NCBI RefSeq assembly: GCF_014633365.1
Contig: NC_068347.1
Coordinates: 20,916,433-20,980,432 of the forward strand
Source: Diospyros lotus
Lineage: Eukaryota; Streptophyta; Magnoliopsida; Ericales; Ebenaceae
DNA: 64,000 bases
Direction: 5' to 3'
Below, in pieces: positions 1-11,495 of the stretch; position 1 is the first letter of the stretch; every line of letters starts with the position of its first letter. The position numbers were made by a program, and so were the translations under genes. Below the pieces are notes generated by a model. The model made no database searches. It saw only the letters and a list, made by a program, of their open reading frames with translations, and was not told where the DNA came from.

Positions 1-248
1 TATATCGAGGAAAAAGGCCTTCAGCCTAACTTGTAGTTTAGCCAAGTAACACCTTTCCACTGGTTATCCTGCTTGAACTTAGGATCCTGACTTAACTCCT
101 TTAACAAATTCAACAGAGCTCATTCTTCATTTACCCTTCACAACCTTCTAGACCTACTGCCTTCTCCACCATCAATAGTATGAGAAGTACCTCTAGACTT
201 TCTTATATTTTTTCCTTTAGAATTTTTTGAGTTATCTATACTTTCCAT
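1..248 (-). pseudogene. Myb/SANT-like protein of a PIF/Harbinger element, C-terminally cut by window edge
   Basis: The minus strand from an ATG at 248 reads a Ser/Lys/Arg-rich start (MESIDNSKNSKGKN) and then a stretch ending in LLNLLKELSQDPKFK. That stretch resembles the trihelix/Myb-like DNA-binding protein that PIF/Harbinger elements encode beside their transposase. In that family the protein binds the element ends and brings the transposase to DNA. The frame has in-frame TGA codons where Trp is likely in the family, and another stop near the window edge, so it is not functional. It lies just downstream of, and in the same orientation as, the transposase remnant at 570-1984, which supports the assignment. 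The rest of the protein lies outside the window. Confidence 0.55.
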
Positions 249-569
249 CTCTATTTAAAATAATGATTAAAGAAATGTTTATAAATTTTATGGTTAAAAA
301 TCCAGAAAGATATAAACAAATAAATTATATTACAAACAAATCAAAAATTCAGATGTGACAAACATAAAATTATAAGAAGAACAATGAGTTTTTTTAGTAC
401 ATGCATAATTTAATTCTACAATTCACAAATAACAAAACTTACAAAAAAAATTCAATTCTATAGTTCATTACAAACACTCCACATTTGCACAGTACACATA
501 AAAAAAATTGTTCAATTCTACATGTCACATAATACATAATTCATCAAACAACAAAAAAATTAATCAATT
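249..569. other. AT-rich spacer between the two Harbinger genes
   Basis: No coding signal is visible. The stretch separates the stop of the transposase remnant (570) from the start of the Myb-like remnant (248) and is rich in A runs. It probably belongs to the same Harbinger element. Confidence 0.4.
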
Positions 570-1984
570 CTACCTAGTTGTGTACTCATTCCACATTTGC
601 TGGGCTTTATGCAACCGCCATGTTGTCCACTCTACGGTTGGTTCAACAACATTTACACTATCATCAATATCAGCATTCCATTCATTATAGTTATCCTTTA
701 TATATTCATCAACTAATGTTCCCATCTATTTTTAAATGAAATTTTGTAAAATACAACAAGCAATAATAATTTTGTTAACTATTTCAGTAGAGTAGTAAGA
801 GCCATAGCCTAAAATTTTCCAACGAGTCTTTAAACTACCGAAAGCTCTTTCAACTACATTGCGTGCTTGGGAGTGTCTCCAATTGAAGTACTCCTCATGA
901 TTTTAAGGAGGAGGATGTCCACTTTCGAAGGTTCCTAAGTGATATCGGTAGCCCTTAAATGGTGACAAAAAACCAGGTCCATTTGTGTAGCCAGAGTAAA
1001 CTAAATAATATTTTCCTGTAAATGTTAAAAAATTAATTAATTACTTAAATATCTATAACTCACAAAATTTAAAGATAAGTTTTTACGAAATTTGCTATTT
1101 GAAACTTTGAAGCCATTAGAATTTGTTATTGCATCTCTCAAAACTCTACTGTCAGCTGCTGAACCTTCCCATCCTGGGTAAACGTACACAAACTTGCCAA
1201 ATCTATCAATTACTCCAAGCACATTGGTAGAAATTTCCCCTTTTCCATTTCTATAACAAGTCTTTTTATCTTCAAACACTGTTACTTTAATATAGGTGCC
1301 ATCTAGTGCACCTAAACAACCCTATACAAAATGAAAATATTTTAACATTAATATATGATTAATGTGTAACTTCAAAGCTAATTCAAAATTACTATAAAGG
1401 ATTACCTCAAAAAACTTCCAAGGCATTTCCAAGCAGTTTGTTGATACTGGTTCAGGATCCACAATCATCATTGGGTAAAGTTTTAAAATGGCAGACAAAA
1501 CTTTATGGAAAACCTTACTAATGGTTTGCCATGATCTAGTTCAATCAGTGTTTTGGTATCTATTTTTCATACAATGCGCACAAATATTGAGAAAAATAGC
1601 CACCGCCTCTTCTATTGTGACAAACTTAGTTTCTTTTAAACCAGCATACCTCAACAAATTACATAACATGCCAAAAGTTCTCATATCCATTCTTATAGTG
1701 CATATTGCAGTTATGTCATTATGGAGCAACTTGTTAAGTTGTTCCATCTGTGACCTCATTTTGATGTAAATTAGATCTCTACTAGGATTTCCTACCTTGC
1801 TGGAGGTAGGTTCATCGAAATTAAGTTTTGATATTTTTGCAATAGCTATAACAACACTTGCAATAGATCTAAACAACCAACATATTACAATTATCAGCCA
1901 TATCAATCCCTCAGGATCATCATCAATGCCCCAAGAGTCCTCGTCCCATTCAATGTCAATCTCCTCAAGATCCATATTATCCAT
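570..1984 (-). pseudogene. PIF/Harbinger DDE transposase, spliced and broken
   Basis: This is a DDE_Tnp_4-type transposase, the cut-and-paste enzyme of PIF/Harbinger elements. The N-terminal part (1541-1984) is acidic and then carries the conserved block MDMRTFGMLCNLLRY and KFVTIEEAVAIFLN. After an intron at 1405-1322 (GT..AG on the minus strand) comes GCLGALDGTYIKV with the first catalytic Asp, then PGWEGSAADSRVLRDAI with the second. After a second intron (1086-1016) come YLVYSGYTNGPGFLSPFKG and NVVERAFGSLKTRW with the catalytic Glu. The C-terminus ends in WTTWRLHKAQQMWNEY and a TAG at 570. All three acidic residues survive. At least four in-frame stops (near 1538, near 925, and two near 735) inactivate it. 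An upstream ATG at 2032 is an alternative start. The terminal inverted repeats were not located. Confidence 0.85.
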
Positions 1985-2032
1985 TATGACTACAAATATG
2001 CAAAAAAAGAGTAAATGAGAACTTTTGGCCAA

Positions 2033-3149
2033 AGAACATTATTTTTCAACACATAAATAATTATTGTTGAACAATCAAATAGATAATAAGAGGTCACATT
2101 GTGGATTGGAAATGTTATATAAAAATTAAATGCTCTATTGTTTGTTTTTGCAAAATGTCATCGACCTTTTGGCATCAACCTCAACAGCCACCTGAAGCTC
2201 ATCATTTTGTGACTTCTTGCGACAAACACAACCGGCAGTGTTAAAAAATGAAAGAAAATAAATAAATGAGATTCTAAATGTAAACCTTTTCATTTATTAA
2301 AAGGAACAAAGTATAGGACGTGTGCACTTGAAGCATTCTGAACCCTTTGTTGAACTGTTTCTGACTTATTTTTTCTTGTACAGAGTGTATAATCTATTCA
2401 TGCTTAGTAGGTGGAAACATATAGGAAGAAGAAAAGGAAAAATGAAACTAAGTGGAAAAAATGCTTTCTTAATATGGGCTTTTATTTTCTAAACCACATG
2501 AAACCAAACTTTTTTAGAGGCACATCTAAATGCCCAATCATGCTTTTATCTATTTGGCACATGCTATTCAATAAGGATTACTATTTTTTTTATTAGTTTT
2601 GACTTTTTATACATCCTAGTATATCTCCCCTCATTAGTTTTAAATGGCTCCCAATGATGAGTCTTTTGTTCCAATGATCTCTGTTTGATCTTCAAAAGAA
2701 GAGACTGCTAGCAATGTGTTAAAGTGTTATGCAGACTTCTAGAATTCTTACTCATTAACCAAATGACCTACGCTTACAAAGTTAACTCAAATTCCATTCA
2801 ATTACTGGCCAGAAATGGATTTTTCAAAATTTATTATGTGGGTTGTCCTTAATTTTGTTGATGAGTGCATCATTGATTAGGATGGAGCAAAAATATCAAA
2901 TTTTTGTAATGCCTTTGCAATTATATTACCTGTTCTTTTAAGCATGATATACGTTGATGGCATGGCTTTTGTACATCTTCGTGTTAGCAAATGTTTCTAA
3001 GTTCTAAGACAGTGCATAAATTTCTCCCCTAGATTTTATCATCATTTTCTTTCCTTTTTCTTGTTCATTGATCTGGGAGTAGTGATGCATAGTAGTTGCA
3101 GTACAAAAATAAGATTTCTTTATTGTTAATTTCTATTGCAACATGACAG
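2033..3149. other. AT-rich non-coding sequence
   Basis: No convincing coding region, RNA gene or element end is visible. The right part is the intron-like upstream flank of the orphan dehydrogenase exon at 3150-3234. The left part may still belong to the Harbinger element. Confidence 0.4.
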
Positions 3150-3234
3150 TGACAGTTATAATCCAGTGCTTGGAGTTATGGAAGATGTTCTTTCTTCAAG
3201 GAATTATGATGGTGGCTTTGCATCTAAGCTTATG
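3150..3234 (+). pseudogene. Orphan exon of a plant 3-hydroxyisobutyrate dehydrogenase gene
   Basis: One exon-sized block reads DSYNPVLGVMEDVLSSRNYD followed by GGFASKLM. It is bounded by an AG acceptor directly before 3150 and a GTATGT donor at 3235. It closely resembles the segment of plant mitochondrial 3-hydroxyisobutyrate dehydrogenase (valine catabolism, NAD-dependent) that precedes the conserved Lys-containing AKDL block. The family usually has Pro where this copy has Leu twice, and Gly where it has Asp. All three fit C-to-T or G-to-A decay. I found neither the preceding exon (substrate-domain helix) nor the next one in the flanks. It is therefore a captured or left-over gene fragment, not a working gene. 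Confidence 0.7.
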
Positions 3235-4723
3235 GTATGTGGTTTAATCAAGTTAAATTAGGCATTATTGCTACTATTTCATGTTTCTGTTAACTAGTTT
3301 ATAGGCAATTTCTTAATTGCTTTTTTTCATCCAGAAGTAGAGAATAAGATTTACAGTAACATAATACAATGAATAGAGATGAAGATTAAAAGAAAATAAA
3401 AGAAGATTGTGGTGGAGGTGATGATTAACAACAAAGAAAAGAAAAGATAAAAATGGAAAATGAAGAAGATCTACCTTCTTGTGCTCTTTCTGTGGAGGGA
3501 TGAATATGAAAGGAAGATGGACAGTTTTCCTCTGCAACTTCTGTGGAAGGGTGAAAATAAATAGTGAACATAAAATAAAATAAAAGAAGATAACGTGAAG
3601 GACGTCGAGGTTTTATGCAAGGTTAGGATTGTAATTTAGGTTTATCTATAAGATGTCAGATAAAATTATCTAAAGGGTGAGGCCAGATAAAATTATCTGT
3701 AAAAGTTAAGATAAGGGGTCACGTGATAGCTATCCCAATAATGGTTAAATAATTTTAACAAACACGTTGGAAAGAGTAGAAGCCCGAGACGCTTCCCATA
3801 TCTTGGTTTTTCCACCCCTTATCTTAGTTAATAAACGCCTCCTAAGATGTAAGTCACTGTAGGCTTCACAAACCAAGTGTGGTGGTTTGGTGAAAGATGC
3901 ACAATGATTGTTGCAATGATAAAATAGATTAGGCATAATTCATCCTTTGTACTTAATTGTATATAAATGCTTAAGGATGAAGTCCTGAGGACTAACCTAT
4001 GTGGAGAGTGGTTAAAGGATGACTTTAATTGTAAGAGCACTCAACACATACACCAAATGATTGGTACCTTAAAATATAGTCCCTGGTCAAGGTATCATTA
4101 AGAAGGGATATCAATGATGCATGCGACATTAGTATACATGTTGCCCTTATCTTAAGGAAGATAGTAGCCAATCTTACAAGGTTGGTGGTGTGGATCCAAG
4201 GCAAGTGTATGGGTGCTTGTTGGAGAACAAGTTCACTGGACATGACCTGACATAGGATACCATAAGGTTTTCAAGTGGTGGCGGCAGAGTAAAGTCATCT
4301 TTTGACTTGTGGTCACCATAGTATCTTGTGTGTGGATTCGCGTACTTTGACTCTTTTATGAAAGCATTTGGCGAATGGTGTGAACTCAACAGTGATTGGG
4401 TATGTCATGAAGCATATGAATGTTGTGAGTGATCTAGAGAGGATTCATCGGCCCTTAATGAGAGAATGTCTCTTGGGCCCCTTTAATGAAAAGGTAATTG
4501 TTAAATCTATGCACAGTGGGATTTTGATTTGAGATTAGATTTAAATCAAATACTCTTAAAGTTATCCTTTTGATATATAAAAAATAACAAGACCAAACTT
4601 AGAAGAGGTGACACCTAATCTAATCCTTTGTTTGGTTGAGACACTTTAAATCGATGCAGGGATAACATTACACATACATGGTTGTAACCTCCATTGAAAG
4701 GTTAGTGATCTCTTTTGATCCTT
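3235..4723. other. Non-coding stretch between exon relic and first copia element
   Basis: No coding region is supported. Minor features are a repeated phrase AGATAAAATTATCT near 3659 and 3688 and generally AT-rich, purine-biased sequence. It may include LTR remains of the adjacent copia element, but no LTR end was identified. Confidence 0.35.
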
Positions 4724-6698
4724 CTACCATTGTCTAGACGACTGCTTTAGACCATATATGGATAATTTGAGATGACATACTTTTCCTTCTTGCCCTTCAA
4801 TAACAAAATTAATGGGTTGATCCATGTATATCTCCTCGTCTAGTTCTCCATTGAGAAATGCTATCTTGACATCCATTTGATGTAGCTTAAGATCTAAATG
4901 AGTGACAATGGCTAGAATCAAGTGAATAGAGTCAAATCTCACCACATGAGAAAATGTATTTAACAAATCCACACCCTCCATTTTGGTGTAGCCCTTCACA
5001 ATCAAATAAGCCTTATATTTGTTAATTGATCCATCAGCTCGGTGTTTGACTTTCAAGACCCACTTGTTACCAATTACTGTTTAATTTGGTGAAAGATCAA
5101 AAAGTTCCCATACCATGTTCTTATCCATTGAGTCCATCTCTTTTCTCATAGCGATCAACCATTGATCTCGATTTGGGGAGGTTAAGACTTCTTTATAGGA
5201 AGTTAGCCCAGTGTCATTCGACATGGCACACATAAGCGCCCTTCCCTCAACATCATCAAAATGACGACGAGGGATAAGCCCACGTTGGCTACGTCGGATT
5301 AATTAAGTCTCCAAAGTACTATCTATGGGTTCACTCCCATTAACTATAGGAATCCTCCCACTGATTAAAGGCACTTTCTCCTATAACTCATATAATTGGG
5401 AGTCCTTATCAACCTCTCCAATTCTTGGGAGCTCATCCTCAAGAAATTCTACATCCTAAGATTCTACCTTAGTCAAACCCCTATCAGGATGTTCACCATA
5501 TATGACATATCATTTTGAGCCTATAGGATACTTAATGAACATCTTCGTGCTGGCTCTTAGTCCAAGTTTACCATACTTGTGGGACATACTATGAACATAT
5601 CCAGTTGATCCCTAAGGTAGCAAGTGTTCCAAGTTTGGACTTCTACTAGTCTATAACTCATAAGGGGTAGAGGGTACATACTTTCTTGGAACACAATTAA
5701 GAATGTAGGTTGCAGTCAATAATGCATCTCCCCAAAAACTAATAGGGAGATTCGTCTACGCCAACAATAATCTAACCATTTCCAATAAGGTCCTATTCTA
5801 GCATTCTGTAACCCATTTTGTTGCAGAGTGCCAGGAATTGTTAGGTGTCAAACTATACCTTTTTCCTTACATAGACTTTTGAACTGATTATAAAGATATT
5901 CACGGCCTTTATAGGTTTGTAGAGTTTTTAAGCTCTTTTCCGTCTGATTCTCAACTTCATGCACAAAACATCTAAAGCAATCTAAAGCTTCTGACTTGTG
6001 AGAAATCAGGTACATGTAACCAAGATGTGAAAAATAATCTATGAAGGTAATGAAGTATGATGCACCATGGCATGCCCTCACATTCATAAGATCGCATATG
6101 TTGGAGTGTACTAACTCCAAAGAGTAAGATACACAAGAAGCCTTAATAAAAGGTTTCTTCTTGGCCTTTCTGGCTAAGCAAGGCTCACACACAATGAGTC
6201 TCACTTTACTGAGAGATCCCAATAGACCTTTTCACACTAGCCTCACCATTCTATATGGCCAAGTCTTTTGTGCAATAAATCACAATCAAAATTCATGATA
6301 GAAGAAGTAAGATAAACTAAAGCAATGGAATGATTATCATAAAGATGATCCAAATTTAGTTTGAAAAAAAAATCATAAACTAAGAAACCACAACAAAAAA
6401 ACGTACTATCTAAATAGATGTTCACACCAATACCACGAAAAAGAAAAGAATATCATTGTCCTAATAAACATACTATTGATAAAAGATTACACCAGAGTCC
6501 AGGACCATACATAACTTCCTTTAGGAGTGGGCTTTTGCCATTTTTCATCTTAAGCTGGTACGAACCAATCCAATAACTTCTTCTTATGTGCCATTCCCAA
6601 GCGTAACATATTGTGTCCCTACTGGCACCCGATGGTAATTCACAAACCCTTCTCTCTCAATACTTATGTGTCGCATCGCTCTTGTATCCACAATCCAC
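4724..6698 (-). pseudogene. Ty1/copia element A: truncated pol (protease to reverse transcriptase)
   Basis: The order on the minus strand is that of copia pol. A protease remnant with WIVDTRAMRHIS lies near 6690. A GAG-pre-integrase block ending CDLLHKRLGHIEW lies at 6243-6425. The integrase core at 5848-6222 shows CEPCLARKAKK and FITFIDYFSHLGYMYLI. A degenerate integrase tail and linker follow, and then the start of the RVT_2 reverse transcriptase at 4724-5200 with HQMDVKIAFLNGELDEEIYM and YGLKQSSRQW. The frame is broken by several stops. The catalytic YVDD part of the RT and the RNase H are missing because the copy ends near 4724. Its upstream end abuts copia element B at about 6700 without a visible gag. 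Confidence 0.85.
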
Positions 6699-6769
6699 TC
6701 AAGATGTGAGTATGCAACTAATGCATGAGAGTAAACATAAAGTAAAAGAGAAATAAAAGAGGAATATAA

Positions 6770-7739
6770 CCAGGAGTATATCCTTAGTTCTTCTCAAGTA
6801 CTTCAAAATATGTTTTGTTGTGATCCAGTGACTCTCACCGGGATTGAATTGATATCGAATAACAATGCTAACAACATATGCAATATCAGGCCTTGTACAT
6901 ATTATCGTATACATAAGGCTTCCAACTGCTAAAGCATAAGACATTATTGATATGATCTTTCTCTCTTTAAGAGTATTCAGGGACAAGTCCTTAGAGAGAT
7001 GGATTCCAGTCCAGATAGGTAATTGACCTTTCTTAGAATTCAACATGCTAAACCTCTTTATCATTTTCTCTATGTACAAGCTCTTGGAAAGTCCTCTTAA
7101 TTTATTGAATCTATTTCTATAAAGTCTAATCCCCAAAATATAGGTAGCATCTCTTATATCCTTCATGGAGAACACTCTAGATAACCAGGCTTTGGTAGAC
7201 ATAATCGTGTCCACACTGTTACCCATAATAAGAATATCATCCACATATAAGACTAGGAACACAATAGTGATCCCATTAGCCTTCTTATATACACATGGTT
7301 TATCCGGATTTCTTATATAACCAAACTCTTTGATCTCATGATTTAAATAGACGTTCCAGCTCCTTAAATCTTGCTTTAGACCATAAATTAATCTTTTAGG
7401 CAAATATACCTGAAGTGGATTGGTGGACTCAAAACCTCACGGTTGTTCCATATAGATTTCTTCCTCAAGAAAACCATTAAGGAACGTCGTCTTAACATCC
7501 ATATGCCAGATCTCATAGTCATAGTACGCGACAATAGCTAACATCATCCTGATGGACTTAAGCATCAAGATCGGCGATAAGGTCTGGTTATAGTTAATGC
7601 CTTGACGTTGACGATATCTTTTAGCTACCAACCAAGCTTTATAAGTGAAAACCTGTTCATCAGCACTGATCTTTCACTGGAAAATCCATTTACACCTGAT
7701 AGAAAGTATTCCCTCAGGTGGATCTACCATGACTTGGAC
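6770..7739 (-). pseudogene. Copia B reverse transcriptase, central and C-terminal part
   Basis: This is the RVT_2 reverse transcriptase, which copies element RNA into cDNA. The sequence shows KAWLVAKRYRQRQGINYNQT, HMDVKTTFLNGFLEEEIYM, YGLKQDLRSW, the active-site motif LYVDDILIMG, then SLMYTIICTRPDIAYVVS and HILKYLRRTKDILLV. A frame break lies between 7403 and 7437. Coding similarity stops near 6770, before RNase H. The upstream part continues beyond the CACTA insertion at 9191. The YVDD catalytic aspartates are intact, but the copy is truncated and cannot act alone. Confidence 0.85.
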
Positions 7740-7742
7740 TAG

Positions 7743-9187
7743 CACTACAAAAAAAATGATTTTTTGTGGCGGTTTAGAAAACCGCCGCAAAACATTGTAT
7801 TTTGCAGCGATTTTTTTTACATTTTGCAGCGGTTTCCAAAAACCGTCGCAAAATTCACTAAGACATTTAATTTTGCGACGGTTTTTTAAAACTGCCACTA
7901 AATTAACAAAATAATTAAATAATTAAAAATTAAAATTAAATCAATATTCGAGGCGATTTTCAAAAATCGCAGCTAAATTAAAAAATAATTAAATAATAAA
8001 ATAATTAAAATTAAAAGAATAAAATTAAAAAATTAAAATTAAATCAATATTCGTGGTGATTTTTGAAACCGCCATTAAATTAAAAAATAATTAAAATTAA
8101 AGAATAAAATTAAAAATTAAAATTAATTAATAATTGTGGCGATTTTTAAGAACCGTCGCTAAATTCAAAGAATAATTAAATAATTTAATATTAAAATTAA
8201 ATTAACATTTGTTGTAAATTCATTAAAAAATTAAAAATTCCTTAAGAAAATAATTAAAAATTAAATTAATAAAAATATAAAATATTAAAAATAAATTTAA
8301 AATTTAATTTAAATTAATCACAAAATTCATTAAAAAATTTAATTTAAAAAATAAAAAGAAATTTAGCAAAATTTTAATAATTTTTAAAAAATATATAAAA
8401 TCTTCTTTTTATTTTTTAATGAATTAATTTGTTTAATTTAACTAAATTAATTTATTTTTAATTTATTCCTTTATTATTTTAAAAAATAATGAATTAATTA
8501 ATGTTTTTAATTTATATTAAAATATATAAAATATAATTCTATAAAATAATGATTGTATTAGTATATAAATTATATGTACGCACATAATACAAGGGTGCTT
8601 CGCAAATCAAGCAGTTCACGCATGCATGCGCACAGGGGAGGTCTGGGGATCGAAACTTGTGGAGGGGAAGAGCTGGAATTAATTTTCGGCAACAACACCA
8701 CGTGGCGCGCGGAGGGCTGGGGCCAGCGCTGCCGAGGTCGCTAAAATTTAAAAATTAGTTTTTTTATTTTAGCGGCGGTTTTGAAACTGTTGCTAAAATT
8801 AAAAAAATATATTTTTTTTTATTTTTGCGACGGTTTTGAAACCGCCACTAAAATTAAAAAATTATTATTTTTTATTTTTTCGCTAAAATTAAAAAATTAA
8901 AATTAATTTTTTTTTAATTTTAGCGGCGGTTTGAGACCTCCGTTAAATATTTTAAAAACCGCCACTAAATCACATATTTAGCGGCGATTTTTAAACTGCC
9001 GCAAAAAATGTTACTTAGCGACGGTTATTCCAGTAGTTGCTGAAAATTGCTGCTAAATGCTTCACGACGTTTGATTTAGCGGCGGTTTTAAAAACTACCG
9101 CTAAATTACGTGAACTGCCTCAAAATGCCAAAAAACCACCACAAAATGCAAAAAAAACTGTCGTTAAATGGTGATTTTTTTGTAGTG
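7743..9187. mobile_element. Non-autonomous CACTA (En/Spm-like) element, 1445 bp
   Basis: The element begins CACTACAAAAAAA and ends in the inverted complement TTTTTTTGTAGTG. It is flanked by a 3-bp direct repeat TAG (7740-7742 and 9188-9190), the target duplication size of the CACTA superfamily. It encodes no transposase. Both subterminal regions (about 7760-8160 and 8770-9170) are filled with about a dozen imperfect palindromes of the type GCGGCGGTTTT..AAAACCGCCGC, a typical layout for transposase-binding sites. The centre (about 8170-8575) is almost pure A/T, followed by a GC-rich island at 8577-8745. It sits inside the reverse transcriptase of copia element B. Confidence 0.88.
8577..8745. 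other. GC-rich island inside the CACTA element
   Basis: This segment of about 170 bp is clearly richer in G and C than its A/T flanks. It contains CATGCATGCG, ACCACGTGGC and GCGCGCGG. It has no open frame worth calling. It may be acquired DNA or part of the parental element. Confidence 0.4.
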
Positions 9188-9190
9188 TAG

Positions 9191-9441
9191 GTTAGAGTAC
9201 ATAGATTTCATTTCTGATTCCATAGCTATCTGCTACTTCTAGGAATCGATATCACATATTGCCTCCTCATAGGTGGTAGGATCAATCAATCAATTTGTCA
9301 TGATCCCCATACAAGAATAATTATTGCATCTTCTCCATCAAAAAATCATACCATTGATCTAGAGGATAGGATACTCTACCAGACCTATAGGGAATCTGTG
9401 GATCATTAACATAACTAGGTTTACCTTGCTCAATGATCTGT
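9191..9441 (-). pseudogene. Copia B linker and start of reverse transcriptase
   Basis: The minus strand reads a linker with DPQIPYRSGRVSYPLDQWYD and then IDPTTYEEAICDIDS and QIAMESEMKSMYSN. This is the usual sequence context directly before copia reverse transcriptase, where the family next has Asp/Pro-rich VDPPEGI. That next block is found on the other side of the CACTA insertion at 7739, so the two parts were once continuous. Stops and frame changes are present. Confidence 0.75.
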
Positions 9442-10128
9442 TCAGGTATTTGTGGAACAGAAGACCCCTCTTCTAATAAATCTATTTTTTTTTTCCATGC
9501 CACCCTCTTGGATGAATGCTTCTTCCAAGAAGATAATATATCTAGCAACCACAATTCTTGGGTCAGTTGAAAAATAAACATGATATCCTAAACTATCTCT
9601 AGGATATACCACAAAATGATTATTCTCAGATCTAGATTCCAACTTCTCTATTTTCAACCTTTTAACATAAACTAGAACACCCCAAATCCTAATATGCTTA
9701 AGAGTTGATGGTTTTCCAACCCATATCTCATATGGCGTAGTTAGAATAGATTTAGTTGGTACCCAATTTAATAAATAAATCTTGGTGGAAATGGCATAAC
9801 CCCACAATGAAATAGGTAAATTCATTTAGCTAAGCATAGAATGAATCATATCTAATAAAATCCAATTCCTACGTTTAGCCACACCATTCAACTATAGTGT
9901 ATACAGAGGTGCCAACTGTGAAACAATACCACAACCTTTAAGATAATAAATAAATTAAGTACTCAAGTATTCACCTCCTCGATTTGATCGAAGAATCTTA
10001 ATACTCTTTCTTGTTTGATTTTCTACTTCCACCTTGAATTCTTTAAACCATTTAAAGACTTTAGACTTGTACTTTATTAAGTACTCGTAACCATACCGTG
10101 ATAAATCATTAGTAAAAGTCACGAACTA
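9442..10128 (-). pseudogene. Copia B integrase, C-terminal two thirds
   Basis: The minus strand reads FTNDLSRYGYEYLIKYKS, then FKEFKVEVENQTRKSIKILR, then PLYTPQLNGVAKRRN. The last is the region of the integrase catalytic Glu, where the family usually has NGVAERRN, so the Glu appears replaced by Lys here. Next come ISLWGYAISTKIYLLNWVPT and TTPYEIWVGKPSTLKHIRIWG, typical of the integrase tail. Stops are present. The N-terminal part lies beyond the solo LTR, starting at 11496. The protein would insert the cDNA into the genome, but this copy is dead. Confidence 0.8.
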
Positions 10129-10836
10129 GACATTGATAGGTTTGAAATGCTATGGCACATACCAAGAGGGAGAAGAATTGGTATATAAAAATCCATTTTC
10201 CTCAAAAATTCTTTTGATAGAAAGGAGATGTCGTCTATGAAGACCACGACTTCAGTAAACCTCTAGACCTTGAAATGGCACGATGAGGTAACAACCATAT
10301 AAAGACAATCTCGTCTTGACAATGGAGAACACAAGATTGAAAAATATGAAATCTTTTTCAATGAAAGGTTAAATATATGAATCAAATGAGGAATATAGAA
10401 ATGCTTAAAAAGATAAATAAACAAAGAATAAGAGAATACAAGGATTTATAGTGATTCGGTTTTCCAAGCCTAGTCCACTACCTTAGTTTCCCACTAAGGA
10501 TTTGAAAACAATCCACTACAAACCCCCTACTCAAGTTGAGTAAGTCCTCTAGTCCGCGACTAGGAAAATTACAAAACCTCCCACTCAAATGAGCCCTCTA
10601 GCTTACGCTAGGTAAGATACAAGAAAAGTAAATAAGTGAATCTAAGAGTAAGATTCTTAGTTACAAGATCTCTCCACAGGAAAATAGAGGCTTAAAATGA
10701 ATGTAACAGTGTAGAAACAAAGCCTTGAAAAGATAATTATAGAGAGAACAAAATTTAAAGCTCGATGTAAACTTGAATGCTCATTAGTTGAAAATAATAA
10801 ATGTGTTTAGCAGCCTTCAATGATCCTTCAACCACC

Positions 10837-10844
10837 TATTTATA
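10837..10844 (-). promoter_or_regulatory. TATA box of the solo LTR
   Basis: TATAAATA on the minus strand, followed by AGGTGG. Its position about 650 bp into the LTR fits a U3 promoter. Confidence 0.55.
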
Positions 10845-10947
10845 GTTGATGGTAGATAAATACAAAAATCCGACCGTTGTGATAGTTGAGCAAGCATTTA
10901 ATGTGCCAAAAACTAGACATTACAACTTTTTGTGAAACAAATTGTTG

Positions 10948-11275
10948 ACAGACTAAAGTGGTTAGTCGATTATATTTTTGAATAAAATTAAGGCATAGTC
11001 GACAGACATGTAAGCATAGTCGACAGAGAACCAATCAAATCTACTGATAGTCGATAAACACCTTCACATAGTCAACACACCCAAAATACGAAGAAAATTT
11101 CTACCATCATACACATGGATAGTCAACAGAGCAATTTTAGCTGTCAACAGAACCAACAAGATAGTCGATAGACCAAAACATAGTCGACAAATGGCTATAT
11201 ATAGTGGACAGATGGACGACACATAGTCGATAGATGCCAGGCATAGTCGACAGATCACAAATACTTAGTTGACTA
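10948..11275. repeat. Dispersed AGTCGACAGA-type short repeats in LTR U3
   Basis: At least eleven copies or close variants of AGTCGACAGA (AGTCGATAGA, AGTCAACAGA, AGTCGATAAA) occur at irregular spacings of about 20-35 bp, directly upstream of the LTR TATA box. They are not a regular satellite, because the sequence between copies is unrelated. Confidence 0.7.
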
Positions 11276-11495
11276 TTTACTTAGAAAACTGAACACTTAA
11301 ATGATAACATGTAGAAGAACACTTGATTGATAGAAGAACACTTTGTTTCTTTTGAAAGCAAGTTGAGATTATCAAAATGATATTAATTTTGAATTTAAAC
11401 ACTGAAACTTATTCCTTTAGATTTTAAGATTGATTTCCATAACTTTGTGTCATTATTAAAACTCTCTTAAATCTTAAGAGTAAAATATTAGACAT

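Larger units (their letters stand above)
10134..11490 (-). mobile_element. Solo LTR (1357 bp) inside copia B integrase
   Basis: A segment with no coding content is flanked by a perfect 5-bp repeat GACAT (10129-10133 and 11491-11495). On the minus strand it ends CCTATCA. A TATA box lies at 10844-10837 (TATAAATA), followed by a transcribed-type leader containing the phrase for a Pro/Ser-like AAATCCTTGTATTC stretch near 10430. Removing it rejoins GGYV to FVTFTNDLS of the copia integrase, apart from one stop codon. Only one LTR and no internal region remain, which is the product of recombination between two LTRs. A second copy of the same LTR family starts at 56291. Its upstream part carries many GTCGACAGA-like repeats (10948-11275). 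Confidence 0.75.

Noticed and set aside
3313..3537. Open frame rich in Phe, Leu and His
   Set aside because: It is the translation of A-rich plus-strand sequence on the opposite strand. Composition alone explains it.
10948..11275. CRISPR-like spaced repeats
   Set aside because: Repeats are 8-10 bp, degenerate and irregularly spaced, inside an LTR of a plant genome.
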